Positions 1-6,936 of a stretch of 64,000 bases of DNA are shown piece after piece. Position 1 is the first letter of the stretch. Each line of letters opens with the position of its first letter. Both the position numbers and the translations under genes were made by a program. Under the pieces are notes generated by a model. That model saw only the letters and a list, made by a program, of their open reading frames with translations. It had not been told where the DNA came from and made no database searches. Source of the stretch: Aneurinibacillus sp. REN35 (GTDB lineage: Bacteria > Bacillota > Bacilli > Aneurinibacillales > Aneurinibacillaceae); NCBI RefSeq assembly GCF_041379945.2, contig NZ_JBFTXJ020000008.1, positions 62,001 to 126,000 on the forward strand, given 5' to 3'.

Positions 1-114
1 AAGCTGATTGCTGTCGGATTCGGTGAAGCACCAACCGCTGTGAACAACGCCAAGTCTTATATGGACCCGGGCGCTAAAGTACAGCCGGCACACAGCTCCA
101 GCATGAAAATGTAG
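1..114 (+). CDS. yumC: Ferredoxin-NADP reductase type 2 (YumC-like), C-terminal end
   Basis: Only the last 37 codons are in the window; the gene enters from the left edge in frame 1 and ends at TAG 112-114. The tail contains [18 protein letters not shown] and ends HSSSMKM, which closely resembles the C-terminus of the Bacillus YumC family of thioredoxin-reductase-like ferredoxin (flavodoxin)-NADP+ oxidoreductases. The [10 protein letters not shown] segment is the conserved FAD-contacting end of this fold. In Bacillus, yumC lies near yuzB, yuzD and the yut genes, the same neighbourhood found further right here. Assignment rests on a short fragment but the motif is distinctive. Confidence 0.8.
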   Translation, partial: KLIAVGFGEAPTAVNNAKSYMDPGAKVQPAHSSSMKM

Positions 115-135
115 AGGAATATTCTATCTTCTTAT

Positions 136-159
136 AGCCCGCGATCTGCGGGCTTTTTC
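136..159 (+). terminator. Rho-independent terminator after yumC
   Basis: Perfect 7-bp stem AGCCCGC/GCGGGCT with a 5-nt loop, followed directly by TTTTT. It lies 22 bp after the yumC stop codon. Confidence 0.9.
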
Positions 160-228
160 TATATAGCTTTTCCATGTATACATCCCGCTTGTCAGGCAGA
201 ATCTAAGCAAAAAAGGATGTGACTTTGC

Positions 229-411
229 ATGGCAAGAAGCACGATTTATACTCTGTACATGATAGCCGTTATTGCCTTAACCATCGGCGTCCCACTTATG
301 CTTTATTATGGCAGCAATGACAAGCTCGCCGGCATGCTGGCCGCCGTCCTATCCTTTGGTGTACTCGCCAGCTATGTTCTCTACGGCAACCTGCTTAACC
401 GAAGAAATTAG
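229..411 (+). CDS. Small two-helix membrane protein, unknown function
   Basis: A 60-residue protein with two hydrophobic stretches (about residues 7-27 and 33-52) separated by a short polar GSNDKLAG turn and ending in NRRN. This is the layout of a small two-pass membrane protein. The Shine-Dalgarno is weak (AAAGGA about 11 nt before ATG). The next gene starts 17 nt downstream with a strong ribosome binding site, so the two are probably co-transcribed. No family recognised. Confidence 0.6.
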   Translation: MARSTIYTLYMIAVIALTIGVPLMLYYGSNDKLAGMLAAVLSFGVLASYVLYGNLLNRRN

Positions 412-427
412 CAAGGAGGAGCATACG

Positions 428-679
428 ATGTCGATGTGTCCAATCTGCAACGGCTTCGAGCATGTTCAGTATGCCTGTCCTGCTTGCCAATGGCAGATGG
501 AAGACGCCGGAAAGCTAGAGACATTTTACGGTCCGTACAGCCCTTATGAGGAATGGGGCGATGTTGCGATGACGAATGGCTACCTTGACCAAGCCGAAGG
601 GCAATGCATGCACATCTTTAGCTGTCCGCACTGCGGGCTTGAAATCACCACAGGTATCGAGGAGATTACGGTTTTGTAG
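428..679 (+). CDS. Small zinc-ribbon-like protein, unknown function
   Basis: An 83-residue protein with three Cys pairs: CPIC (residues 4-7), CPAC (17-20) and CPHC (about 70-73). These could build one or two zinc ribbons. The middle is acidic and aromatic. ATG 428 is chosen because AAGGAGGAG sits 7-8 nt upstream; an earlier in-frame ATG at 308 lies within the preceding gene in another frame and has no ribosome binding site. It follows the small membrane protein gene by 16 nt and is followed by a hairpin terminator. Function not known. Confidence 0.65.
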   Translation: MSMCPICNGFEHVQYACPACQWQMEDAGKLETFYGPYSPYEEWGDVAMTNGYLDQAEGQCMHIFSCPHCGLEITTGIEEITVL

Positions 680-694
680 GCAGACAATCCGCAT

Positions 695-732
695 AAAAAA
701 AGCGTCTGAATGCTTTGTTCGGACGCTTTTTC
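695..732. terminator. Bidirectional terminator between convergent genes
   Basis: Stem AGCGTC/GACGCT extended by A-rich and T-rich flanks (A run on the left, T run on the right), so it can stop transcription from both sides: the zinc-ribbon gene on plus and the superoxide dismutase gene on minus. Confidence 0.85.
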
Positions 733-736
733 CTCA

Positions 737-1486
737 TTATTTCTCCGTTACTTTTCTCGCTTCCGTATATCGTTTGTTTACATCATCCCAATTTATTACG
801 TTCCACCATGCCTTACTATACTCTCCTCGCTTACTCTTATACTTCAAATAATATGCATGTTCCCATACATCAAGCACAAGTAGCGGAATCACACCCTGCT
901 GAGTCAGATTCTGATGCTTCTCAGCCTGCAAAATCTCTACGCGGCCAGCCTGCGGAATCCATACCAGCATCGCCCACCCAGACCCCTCCACTTTCTCTGC
1001 CGCAGCAGAGAAGTGCGCTTTGAACTTGGTAAAATCGCCAAATGTGCGGTTGATCTCTTCGGCGATGACGCCATGGGCGACTCCCCCGCCTTTCGGCTTC
1101 ATATTGTTCCAAAAAATTGTATGCAAATAATGACCGGAGCCATGAAACGCAGCTTCTCTTTCCCAATGCTTAATTAGGTCATACTTGCCGGCCTCACGCG
1201 CTTTCTGCATCTCCTTCTCTGCTTTGTTCAACCCATCTACATACGCTTGATGGTGTACATCATGGTGCAGGCGCATGGTCTGTGCGTCAATGTATGGCTC
1301 CAGCGCATCATAAGCATACGGAAGCGGCGGTAGCCTATGTTCTCCAATCGGAATCGTTCTCTCTCCGGACTGCGTCTGTATGTCCGGATGCGCAGAGACA
1401 GAATTGGCAGACATGTATTGAGCACCGTATGCAAACGCAGACGAGAGCAAGACGGCGGCAACTGTTCCCCATACTATTCGTTTCAT
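737..1486 (-). CDS. Exported Fe/Mn superoxide dismutase
   Basis: A 249-residue protein with an N-terminal signal peptide (MKRIVWGTVAAVLLSSAFAYG) followed by a complete Fe/Mn superoxide dismutase, which turns superoxide into peroxide and oxygen. The LPPLPYAYDALEPYID start of the mature domain, the metal-site His regions (LHHDVHHQAYVDGLN and GSGHYLHTIFW) and the C-terminal DVWEHAYYLKY motif with the Asp/His ligands are all present. ATG 1486 is preferred over GTG 1495 because AGGAG lies 8 nt before it. The signal peptide places the enzyme outside the membrane, unlike the usual cytosolic SodA. A Cu/Zn-type enzyme, also exported, lies 2.2 kb away. Confidence 0.9.
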   Translation of the reverse strand: MKRIVWGTVAAVLLSSAFAYGAQYMSANSVSAHPDIQTQSGERTIPIGEHRLPPLPYAYDALEPYIDAQTMRLHHDVHHQAYVDGLNKAEKEMQKAREAGKYDLIKHWEREAAFHGSGHYLHTIFWNNMKPKGGGVAHGVIAEEINRTFGDFTKFKAHFSAAAEKVEGSGWAMLVWIPQAGRVEILQAEKHQNLTQQGVIPLLVLDVWEHAYYLKYKSKRGEYSKAWWNVINWDDVNKRYTEARKVTEK

Positions 1487-1668
1487 TGCTGTCACTCCTG
1501 TAATAGGCTGTAATTTTTTGCATCAGCCATAATGTACTTCATCTGTTAACATGCGCCAATTCTTCATTATGTATGCTTTATTTTTATTTTAGCATTCGCG
1601 CTATAAGAGCCATTATATTTAGAAAGGAGATTATCAATTGACGGAACTATCAAATATCTCACATAAAA

Positions 1669-1712
1669 AACCCGAATGATGGACTTTCTTCAAAGTGTCT
1701 ATCATTCGGGTT
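1669..1712 (-). terminator. Terminator after the AhpD-like gene
   Basis: Long imperfect hairpin with outer arms AACCCGAATGAT/ATCATTCGGGTT and, on the minus strand, a TTTTTT run after the stem. It lies about 40 bp past the stop of the gene ending at 1754. Confidence 0.85.
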
Positions 1713-1753
1713 ATAGTTAACTATTCTGAATACAGAGATTTTATGTTGGCAAA

Positions 1754-2215
1754 TTACTTTTCTGTTGTAGGCTTGTAGTGTCCGGGTATGCTTTTGGATG
1801 AAATGGCCAATCGGTTCCAGCCATTAATCGTGATAATTATGGCGATGAGATCGATATATTGTTTTTCATTAAAATGAAGGCGGACCCGCTCATACAGATC
1901 ATCTGGTACACCGTTCGCTGAAATGGTTGTGACTGCTTCCGTTAATTCTAGCGCTGCCCTTTCCGCTTCAAGATAGAATGGTGACTCACGCCAAGTATTC
2001 AAACAGTAAATTCTTTGTTCGGTTTCACCATTTGCGCGGGCATCCTTTGTGTGCATATCCAAGCAGTACGCACAGCCATTGATTTGAGACGTACGAATTT
2101 TAATCAATTCGATTAATTTGTTATCAATTCCCGTTGTTTTCTTGTACTCCTCCAATTGACTCATTAACCTTACAAATTCCCGATTGGTCCTCATGTAGTT
2201 AATGCGCTGCTCCAT
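1754..2215 (-). CDS. Carboxymuconolactone decarboxylase / AhpD-family protein
   Basis: A 153-residue protein with the AhpD-like core. The CAYCLDMH motif (about residues 45-52) supplies the redox CxxC pair and the following His typical of AhpD-type peroxidase-like members of the carboxymuconolactone decarboxylase superfamily. Substrate cannot be told from sequence. ATG 2215 follows GGAGGAG by about 6 nt and is preferred over an upstream ATG. The gene lies just downstream of an ECF41 sigma factor gene, and genes of this family are the classic ECF41 partners. An ECF41-like promoter sits between them, so autoregulated redox control is likely. Confidence 0.88.
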   Translation of the reverse strand: MEQRINYMRTNREFVRLMSQLEEYKKTTGIDNKLIELIKIRTSQINGCAYCLDMHTKDARANGETEQRIYCLNTWRESPFYLEAERAALELTEAVTTISANGVPDDLYERVRLHFNEKQYIDLIAIIITINGWNRLAISSKSIPGHYKPTTEK

Positions 2216-2257
2216 GTCTATCTCCTCCATTACATCATTTTGGATTTTCACTAATAA

Positions 2258-2284
2258 GACAAAATAGAGGATTGATTTGTGACA
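2258..2284 (-). promoter_or_regulatory. Candidate ECF41-type promoter
   Basis: Read on the minus strand: TGTCACA, 16 nt, then TGTC. This matches the recalled ECF41 consensus (TGTCACA at -35, CGTC at -10) except for the first base of the -10. It lies about 40 bp before the AhpD-like gene start, between the sigma factor gene and its expected target. Confidence 0.7.
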
Positions 2285-2327
2285 TAAAATATAGGGAGCC
2301 TCGCATTGAGCTCTCAGTTTATCCTTA

Positions 2328-3194
2328 TTAAGGAACTGGAATATGATTTAATTTATCCGGATTTGAAACAATAAAGATCCTCTGGATATTTTTTTGTTTT
2401 GAATTTAATTCAAAGCAGATGACTTTAACAGGATGCCCCTCTTTTACTTGCAAGATTCCTTTCTGACCATTGACCATCACCGGAAGAAGTTCTCCTATGA
2501 AACTTCCTTTAGCGGAAATTCCTTTAAGAAAGGCAGATACGCGCTGTTTGTTTACAATTGGATTTAATGCAGCAATCACTTTTCCTCCGCCGTCGGTAAC
2601 AAGTACAACATCTTCTGTAAGAAGATCAATAAATTCTTCAAAGTTTCCAGTCATTGATGCTTTTATGAATGTCTTTGCCAAGATATCAACACGTTCCGTA
2701 TTCTCCAGATGGACAGGGATATCATTCTTTAATTTTCGCTTAATACGGCTGTAGATTTTTCTGCAATTCACTTCAGTCTTTTCCAGTATACTGGCAATAT
2801 CCTCATAGTCATAAGCAAACGCTTGTCTAAGAACGAACACTGCTCTTTCGACAGGTGACAGTTGTTCCAGCAAAACGAGAAAGGCATACGAAACTGCTTC
2901 CTCTGTTATAATCTTATCTAAAGGCAGATCTGTTTGATGTACCCGAGGCTCAGGCAACCAAGGCCCTGTGTAAATTTCTCTTCTCTTACGGGCTGATTTT
3001 AAAAAGTTTAGACAGCGATTCGTCGTCACTTTCGCAAGATGTGCCTTTAAGTCCTTAATTTGATCGGTGTCAAGCTTAAGCTGAAGGAATAGATCATGAA
3101 CGATATCTTCTGCGTCGGTGACTGATCCAAGCATCCGGTACGCAATGGAAAAAAGAAACGGTTGATATGTCTTATATAATGTATCCAACTCCAT
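2328..3194 (-). CDS. ECF41-type sigma factor with SnoaL-like C-terminal domain (SigJ-like)
   Basis: A 288-residue sigma factor. Region 2 runs over about residues 5-75 (YRMLGSVTDAEDIVHD), region 4 over about 105-165 (LSPVERAVFVLRQAFAYDYEDIA with a helix-turn-helix). A further roughly 120-residue C-terminal domain (KTFIKASMTGNFEEFIDLLTEDVVLVTDGGGK) is of the SnoaL/NTF2-like type. In ECF41 sigma factors this fused domain replaces a separate anti-sigma factor. The adjacent downstream AhpD-family gene fits the usual ECF41 context. ATG 3194 follows AGGTG by about 9 nt; in-frame GTG codons at 3197 and 3206 are alternatives. Confidence 0.9.
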   Translation of the reverse strand: MELDTLYKTYQPFLFSIAYRMLGSVTDAEDIVHDLFLQLKLDTDQIKDLKAHLAKVTTNRCLNFLKSARKRREIYTGPWLPEPRVHQTDLPLDKIITEEAVSYAFLVLLEQLSPVERAVFVLRQAFAYDYEDIASILEKTEVNCRKIYSRIKRKLKNDIPVHLENTERVDILAKTFIKASMTGNFEEFIDLLTEDVVLVTDGGGKVIAALNPIVNKQRVSAFLKGISAKGSFIGELLPVMVNGQKGILQVKEGHPVKVICFELNSKQKNIQRIFIVSNPDKLNHIPVP

Positions 3195-3642
3195 CACTTG
3201 TTTCACCTATTTTCTGTTACATTTATTCTCAAGTTTATACGATTTGCAGATCGAGGAATATCCATAGAATGTATAAAAAATTTGGGAACTGTTTCCGCAT
3301 CTTATCAGATGTAAATCGTTAAACCTATGTTTTATTGAATGATGAACTTTTCAAAAATTAAAGGAAAAGCCTGTTTGCATTTTGTAAATGATTATATAAT
3401 ATAACTCCTAAAATATGTAACGTAGTAAGCGTACCTTTCGAGATAAAAAGCAAAGGAGGGATCTTCTTGGAAATACAACCCAGTAACACATAAACTAAAA
3501 GAATTAGAACAGCGAATTGAAAAGCTCGAAAACAAAAATAGAAATAGCCATTCAGATTGAATGGCTATACAGTAGTGTGGAAAACTCATACGTTTCTCTA
3601 TATTTTGAGAAGCGGCATACACCGCTGCTTAGCTTGCTTCTA
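3195..3642. other. Intergenic region with one perfect hairpin
   Basis: About 450 bp without a convincing gene. It holds a perfect 10-bp inverted repeat with 3-nt loop at 3545-3567 (TAGCCATTCA/TGAATGGCTA), lacking a T run. Just before it a plus-strand frame could encode a short charged helix (HKLKELEQRIEKLENKN) that ends inside the hairpin. The AAAGGAGGG ribosome binding site near 3455 leads only to an 8-codon TTG frame, so a start for the helix would need a frameshift. No gene is claimed. Confidence 0.4.
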
Positions 3643-4320
3643 TTATTGCGGAATGTTTCCTCCTGCTACACGATCCCCCGCATTACCAGCCGGATCGGAC
3701 TTCATATCATCTTCATCCGCATGAATAATGATCGCTTTGCCCAAGATGGAATGAGCATCCCCCGGTTTTAGATTGGCCCGATTCACCATAAACTCGGCTT
3801 TACCTGTTCCATCCTCTTTTACTTCCAAGTTTGGCATATCCGCGACATGATGTCCTTCTGGATTCTCTAATCCATGCTTTTTATTGTCCGGGTTAAAGTG
3901 ACCGCCCGCTGACTTGAAGTCATTTTTCACAAACGCCTTCTCATGCACATGGAAGCCATGCTTGCCAGGCTTCAGACCTTGGACTTCCACTTCCACCTTG
4001 ACGCCTTCCTTCTCTTCCGTCAGCACCGCATGGCCAATCCGTTTGCCTTTGGCATCTACGATATGGACATACGGCTTATCGATCGAGATTGCGGAATGCA
4101 TACCGTCCCAATACACCTGATGTCCTGTCGCTTTAGAGAAATCCCGTACTGGAACATACGCCGCACCGTTATGAACAAGTACTTGTTTTTCCCCCATCGT
4201 TTCTTCTTTGCCGCCTGCATAAATAGAAAAGGAGGCCGTATCCACCGTTAATGAGGCTGCATAAGCTGCCCCGCTTGAGAGTACCGCTCCCGCTACTACT
4301 CCTGCCATGAATTTTTTCAT
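3643..4320 (-). CDS. Exported Cu/Zn superoxide dismutase with N-terminal copper-amine-oxidase-N-like domain
   Basis: A 225-residue protein. Signal peptide at residues 1-22 (MKKFMAGVVAGAVLSSGAAYA), then a short domain (VHNGAAYVPVRDFSKATGHQ) resembling the copper amine oxidase N-terminal fold common in Bacillales envelope proteins, then a SodC domain from about residue 85. Metal ligands are recognisable: HVH, SAGGHFNP, KKHG, HHVAD and IIHADEDD, with the GNAGDRVAGG active-site loop holding the Arg. The two Cys that form the usual SodC disulfide are missing (Gly in VAGG where ACG is normal). Metal binding looks intact; stability without the disulfide is an open point. Confidence 0.85.
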   Translation of the reverse strand: MKKFMAGVVAGAVLSSGAAYAASLTVDTASFSIYAGGKEETMGEKQVLVHNGAAYVPVRDFSKATGHQVYWDGMHSAISIDKPYVHIVDAKGKRIGHAVLTEEKEGVKVEVEVQGLKPGKHGFHVHEKAFVKNDFKSAGGHFNPDNKKHGLENPEGHHVADMPNLEVKEDGTGKAEFMVNRANLKPGDAHSILGKAIIIHADEDDMKSDPAGNAGDRVAGGNIPQ

Positions 4321-4524
4321 AAACTATGTATCGCCCCTTTCATGTAAAAAATACAGTATATATCCTCTCCTTCCTCTATTTATCTGAGGTGAAACATTTT
4401 TCAAAATAATTCGTGCCTTTGTCATAAGTAATGGATCTAACGAGATACAACCCGTCTCATCAACCTCAAGTAGATGTATGCTTCCTGTGTATTTTTTTGA
4501 ATCATTTGTGTACTTGCTTTGACA

Positions 4525-4570
4525 TAAAAAAGCACCCCTAAACGTATCCAAAAATACGTCAAGAAGTGCT
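4525..4570 (-). terminator. Original terminator of erpA/yutM, now separated from its gene
   Basis: On the minus strand an interrupted hairpin (AGCACTTC/GGGTGCT outer stem, ACGTAT/ATACGT inner stem) runs into TTTTTT. It sits 22 bp beyond the left copy of the erpA 3' end. Before the mobile element inserted it would have ended erpA transcription. A near copy lies at 22906-22949 inside the element. Confidence 0.8.
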
Positions 4571-4592
4571 CATGTACGCACTCTTTAGTCGA

Positions 4593-4685
4593 TTAGCACT
4601 CTTCCGGTACACCTTGATCGTCACGTGTACGGAATGAGGAACCGCACCCGCAGCTCGCTACTGCATTCGGATTTTCGATGGTGAA
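4593..4685 (-). repeat. Left attachment repeat: displaced 3' end of erpA/yutM
   Basis: A 93-bp segment identical, base for base, to 23072-23164. It encodes the last 30 residues and stop of the A-type Fe-S carrier (from FTIENPNAV through VPEEC). Sequence continues without homology to erpA at 4686. This is the host-derived remnant left when an element integrated into the 3' end of the gene. It has no promoter or start and is not a gene. Confidence 0.95.
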
Positions 4686-4730
4686 GTATCGTCCGTAGTA
4701 AAATACGATACCTTAGCGTTATCCCCTACG

Positions 4731-4752
4731 ATAAACTAACGGTCATTGTACG
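4731..4752 (+). repeat. Left arm-type repeat near attachment site
   Basis: ATAAACTAACG, 2 nt, CATTGT, 1 nt, CG. It matches 19 of 22 positions with 23027-23048 in the same orientation. The two copies flank the attachment core from inside the element, as integrase arm-binding sites do. An inverted repeat GTATCG/CGATAC at 4686-4711 lies directly beside the core. Confidence 0.6.
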
Positions 4753-4862
4753 TTCATATAGCGTTAAAGACGATTGTATATTCGCTCAACAGCGACGTAT
4801 TATCTTCAACGTGTATTGTTACTTCATTATATATGCAGAGATAGGAACGATACAAGCGCAGA

Positions 4863-5123
4863 TTAATGATTCAATAGAAATTTCGCTGTGACCCTTTCTA
4901 ACTCAAACGCAACTATTCGTTTATCAACTCTCATTCGGTTGTATCTTTGTATATGACGTAATTGAACGATACCCAGTTCGCTAAATTTATAGTTATTATC
5001 CTTGTTCTTTTTCCAATCAATTAGTTTATCGAATTTGTTTATACGACGTATAAGTGCCTGATAACTTATCCCGATTAGTTCAGCTGTGTATTGTGCTGAA
5101 TATATATATTTAAGTTTTCTCAT
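4863..5123 (-). CDS. Small helix-turn-helix protein at the left end; possible excisionase
   Basis: An 86-residue basic protein. Residues about 10-32 (QYTAELIGISYQALIRRINK) look like a MerR/excisionase-type winged helix-turn-helix, followed by a basic stretch (DWKKNKDNNYK). ATG 5123 follows GAGGTGAG by 8 nt. It is the outermost left gene, after a terminator and next to an AT-rich palindromic region, so it has its own promoter. Position beside the attachment site and the fold suggest a recombination directionality factor, but this is inference; a plain repressor is equally possible. Confidence 0.6.
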   Translation of the reverse strand: MRKLKYIYSAQYTAELIGISYQALIRRINKFDKLIDWKKNKDNNYKFSELGIVQLRHIQRYNRMRVDKRIVAFELERVTAKFLLNH

Positions 5124-5446
5124 CGCCTGTACTCACCTCATAGATTAAATTTGAAAATTATTCTACCATGAGGGTTGCGTATTAAAACATACGAGTCTCG
5201 AACCATTTTTTATTGATTTTTTTGTTTTTTGTAGTATATAATAATCTATTATTATAATTTATAATATTTCATTTTAACGATAACTAACGAAAAGAAAGCG
5301 TAACGTGACGAATAAAAAACACTGAAAAGTACGTTTTTAACCTCTACTCTTCTAACGAAACTTTAACGAAAAAACCTCTGCAATGTTACAAAAAAAAAGG
5401 CGGCAGCAACCGATATTACCCGATCACCGCCGCTACTACTTATGAC
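5124..5446. other. AT-rich intergenic region with overlapping palindromes and a terminator
   Basis: No gene. From about 5205 to 5280 the sequence is nearly all A/T and contains two overlapping perfect inverted repeats: TATAATAAT-CT-ATTATTATA at 5237-5256 and ATTATAA-T-TTATAAT at 5251-5265. On the minus strand these include several possible -10 boxes for the gene starting at 5123. The right part holds the terminator of the long leftward operon. Confidence 0.55.
5391..5433 (-). terminator. Terminator of the long leftward operon
   Basis: On the minus strand, a GGCGG/CCGCC-based hairpin with a long loop followed by eight T. It lies just past the stop of the terminase-small-subunit-like gene. Confidence 0.8.
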
Positions 5447-5884
5447 TTATTTTGTTAACCCCGCCAACTCCGCCAATTCTTCCGCAATCTCTGCGGCAGA
5501 TAAACGCTTCGGTCCATCTCCGATTTCATTCGTTGTAACTTCCGAACGATTCACCAGGCGAGCTGTCAGTTTATAGTAAAGCTCTAGCGCCTTAATCGAC
5601 GCGATCCCGTTGTTGCTCGTCCCTTCAATTAATCGTTTTAGCTGCGCATCTGCTACGCCGCGAAACGAATCGAGCTGACGATCTGCAAGCGCATTGTAAT
5701 ACGCGATAAAGACCGGATTCTCTTTGCGCCAATTAAAAAGCGCGGTGCGTGATACGCCGACCTCAGCGGCAATGTCGTCTAATGTCCTGCGCTCTTTAGT
5801 CGGTCGCATTTCGTTTTCAAGCACTAGAAACGCTGCTTTGCGTTGGGGTAGCGTTAATTTCGATTCTAATTCGTTAAACTTCAT
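5447..5884 (-). CDS. phBC6A51-family helix-turn-helix protein, terminase small subunit-like
   Basis: A 145-residue protein. Residues about 10-60 (LPQRKAAFLVLENEM, then TLDDIAAEVGVSRTALFNWRKEN) form the helix-turn-helix typical of the phBC6A51/HTH_Tnp_1_2 family, and the rest is helical with a C-terminal AAEIAEELAELAG. In phages, proteins of this type usually sit next to the large terminase and act as DNA-recognition subunit. Here there is no large terminase and the gene is last in an operon behind tail genes. It overlaps the preceding gene by 11 nt. ATG 5884 is preferred; GTG 5890 is also possible. Satellites often carry a lone small terminase to redirect helper packaging. Confidence 0.7.
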   Translation of the reverse strand: MKFNELESKLTLPQRKAAFLVLENEMRPTKERRTLDDIAAEVGVSRTALFNWRKENPVFIAYYNALADRQLDSFRGVADAQLKRLIEGTSNNGIASIKALELYYKLTARLVNRSEVTTNEIGDGPKRLSAAEIAEELAELAGLTK

Positions 5885-6467
5885 ATTCACTCAGCATCCA
5901 ATCTAATTCGTGTTTTACTGCGTCATAATCTGCGTTAGCTTTCGCAAGCTCTCGCGCAACCCGCTCTGGATCGGCGATAAGCTCCGCCAACTCTTGCGGG
6001 GATAGCGCAGGTATAACTTTTTCGTTCATAATTTCGCTATAGTATTCTGCTATTAACGCTTCAAAGCGTACTGTCATATGAATATCGCTTGCTACGTCTG
6101 CTTCGTTCATTATTCCGGCTTGTAGCTTGTTGAAATTAGAGATAATACGCAGGGCTATCCTAGCCTGATCCGCATATTCTTCCGCCACACACTTGCGCAG
6201 CATATCCGCTTCCCGATGCATACCCGCAAGCCATGCGTAATCCACTCCGATTTCGTCTGCCGTATGTCCTTTCGCCATAAGCGCGGCCACCCTGACGCTG
6301 TAGTCCCGCACCCTCCGAACCTTCTCGGACAAGAGAGCGCCTGCTTCACGTGAGATAAACGGTGCTGGTTCCTCCGGCTGCATTCCCGCCGCAATACGCT
6401 CTTGACGGTGTTCTTCAAGCTCGCGATCTAGTCGTTCAATATCTTTCTTGATCTCTTCTATCGTCAT
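5874..6467 (-). CDS. Helical protein of unknown function between tail and terminase-like genes
   Basis: A 197-residue, mostly helical, charged protein. The N-terminus is a coiled-coil-like segment (EIKKDIERLDRELEEHRQER), the middle contains KGHTADEIGVDYAWLAGMHRE, which resembles a small helix-turn-helix, and the C-terminus is acidic. GGAGG lies 7 nt before ATG 6467. It is 53 bp after the DUF2577 gene and overlaps the terminase-like gene, so it belongs to the same transcript. No family recognised; a virion assembly or packaging role is a guess from context. Confidence 0.6.
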   Translation of the reverse strand: MTIEEIKKDIERLDRELEEHRQERIAAGMQPEEPAPFISREAGALLSEKVRRVRDYSVRVAALMAKGHTADEIGVDYAWLAGMHREADMLRKCVAEEYADQARIALRIISNFNKLQAGIMNEADVASDIHMTVRFEALIAEYYSEIMNEKVIPALSPQELAELIADPERVARELAKANADYDAVKHELDWMLSEYEV

Positions 6468-6519
6468 ACAATCGCCTCCATTAAAAAGAGCCGCGCCATT
6501 ACAGCGCAGCCCTGTTCGT

Positions 6520-6936
6520 TTACTTATATTTCATCATCCGGTCTACAATCATAAACGCTTGACCGTTGTCAAACTCTGCAACTGCTACACGATCCCCAAC
6601 TTTCAATACGTCTTCAAACGTCAACTTAACGAAGTTATACGAAAAAGACGAATACGGCGCTTGTTTATCGTCAGTATCGAGGTAATCCTTTTCCGTTTTA
6701 TCTCCGAGTTGTCGTTCTTCGTTTTCTACGTGCTCAATCGTCACAATGCGCGAGTGTCGCGTAAGATGTTCAGCAACGAAAACATCTTCCGGATACAGTT
6801 CTGTGTTTGTATGATCGAGTCTGATACGTAGATGCGGCGGAGGCGAAGTGACAGTAGCCATAAGTAGATCAACGTCTTTGTTATAGCCGTGTCGCTTCAT
6901 TAATTGAACAAAACGGGTATATGTGCTGCCTTCCAT
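6520..6936 (-). CDS. DUF2577-like phage baseplate/tail protein (XkdR-type)
   Basis: A 138-residue protein with the DUF2577 pattern known from PBSX-like phages: an early VTSPPPHLRIRLDH strand pair, a middle ELYPEDVFVAEHLTRH segment, and a C-terminal LKVGDRVAVAEFDNGQAF. In such phages these proteins are encoded close behind the tape measure and baseplate hub genes. ATG 6936 overlaps the tape-measure stop (TGATG), which implies translational coupling; GTG 6939 is an alternative. The hub gene and DUF2634 or baseplate J genes that normally surround it are missing. Confidence 0.7.
   Translation of the reverse strand: MEGSTYTRFVQLMKRHGYNKDVDLLMATVTSPPPHLRIRLDHTNTELYPEDVFVAEHLTRHSRIVTIEHVENEERQLGDKTEKDYLDTDDKQAPYSSFSYNFVKLTFEDVLKVGDRVAVAEFDNGQAFMIVDRMMKYK

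Noticed and set aside
3430-3570. Short coiled-coil peptide (HKLKELEQRIEKLENKN) after AAAGGAGGG
   Set aside because: No start codon in frame behind the ribosome site; a frameshift would be needed, and the frame ends inside a hairpin.
4324-4551. 75-codon minus-strand frame between erpA remnant and Cu/Zn superoxide dismutase gene
   Set aside because: It starts inside the old erpA terminator, has no ribosome site and no recognisable domain; it is chance coding.
4593-4685. Second erpA-like gene
   Set aside because: Only the last 30 codons exist, with no upstream frame or start; it is the displaced attachment repeat.
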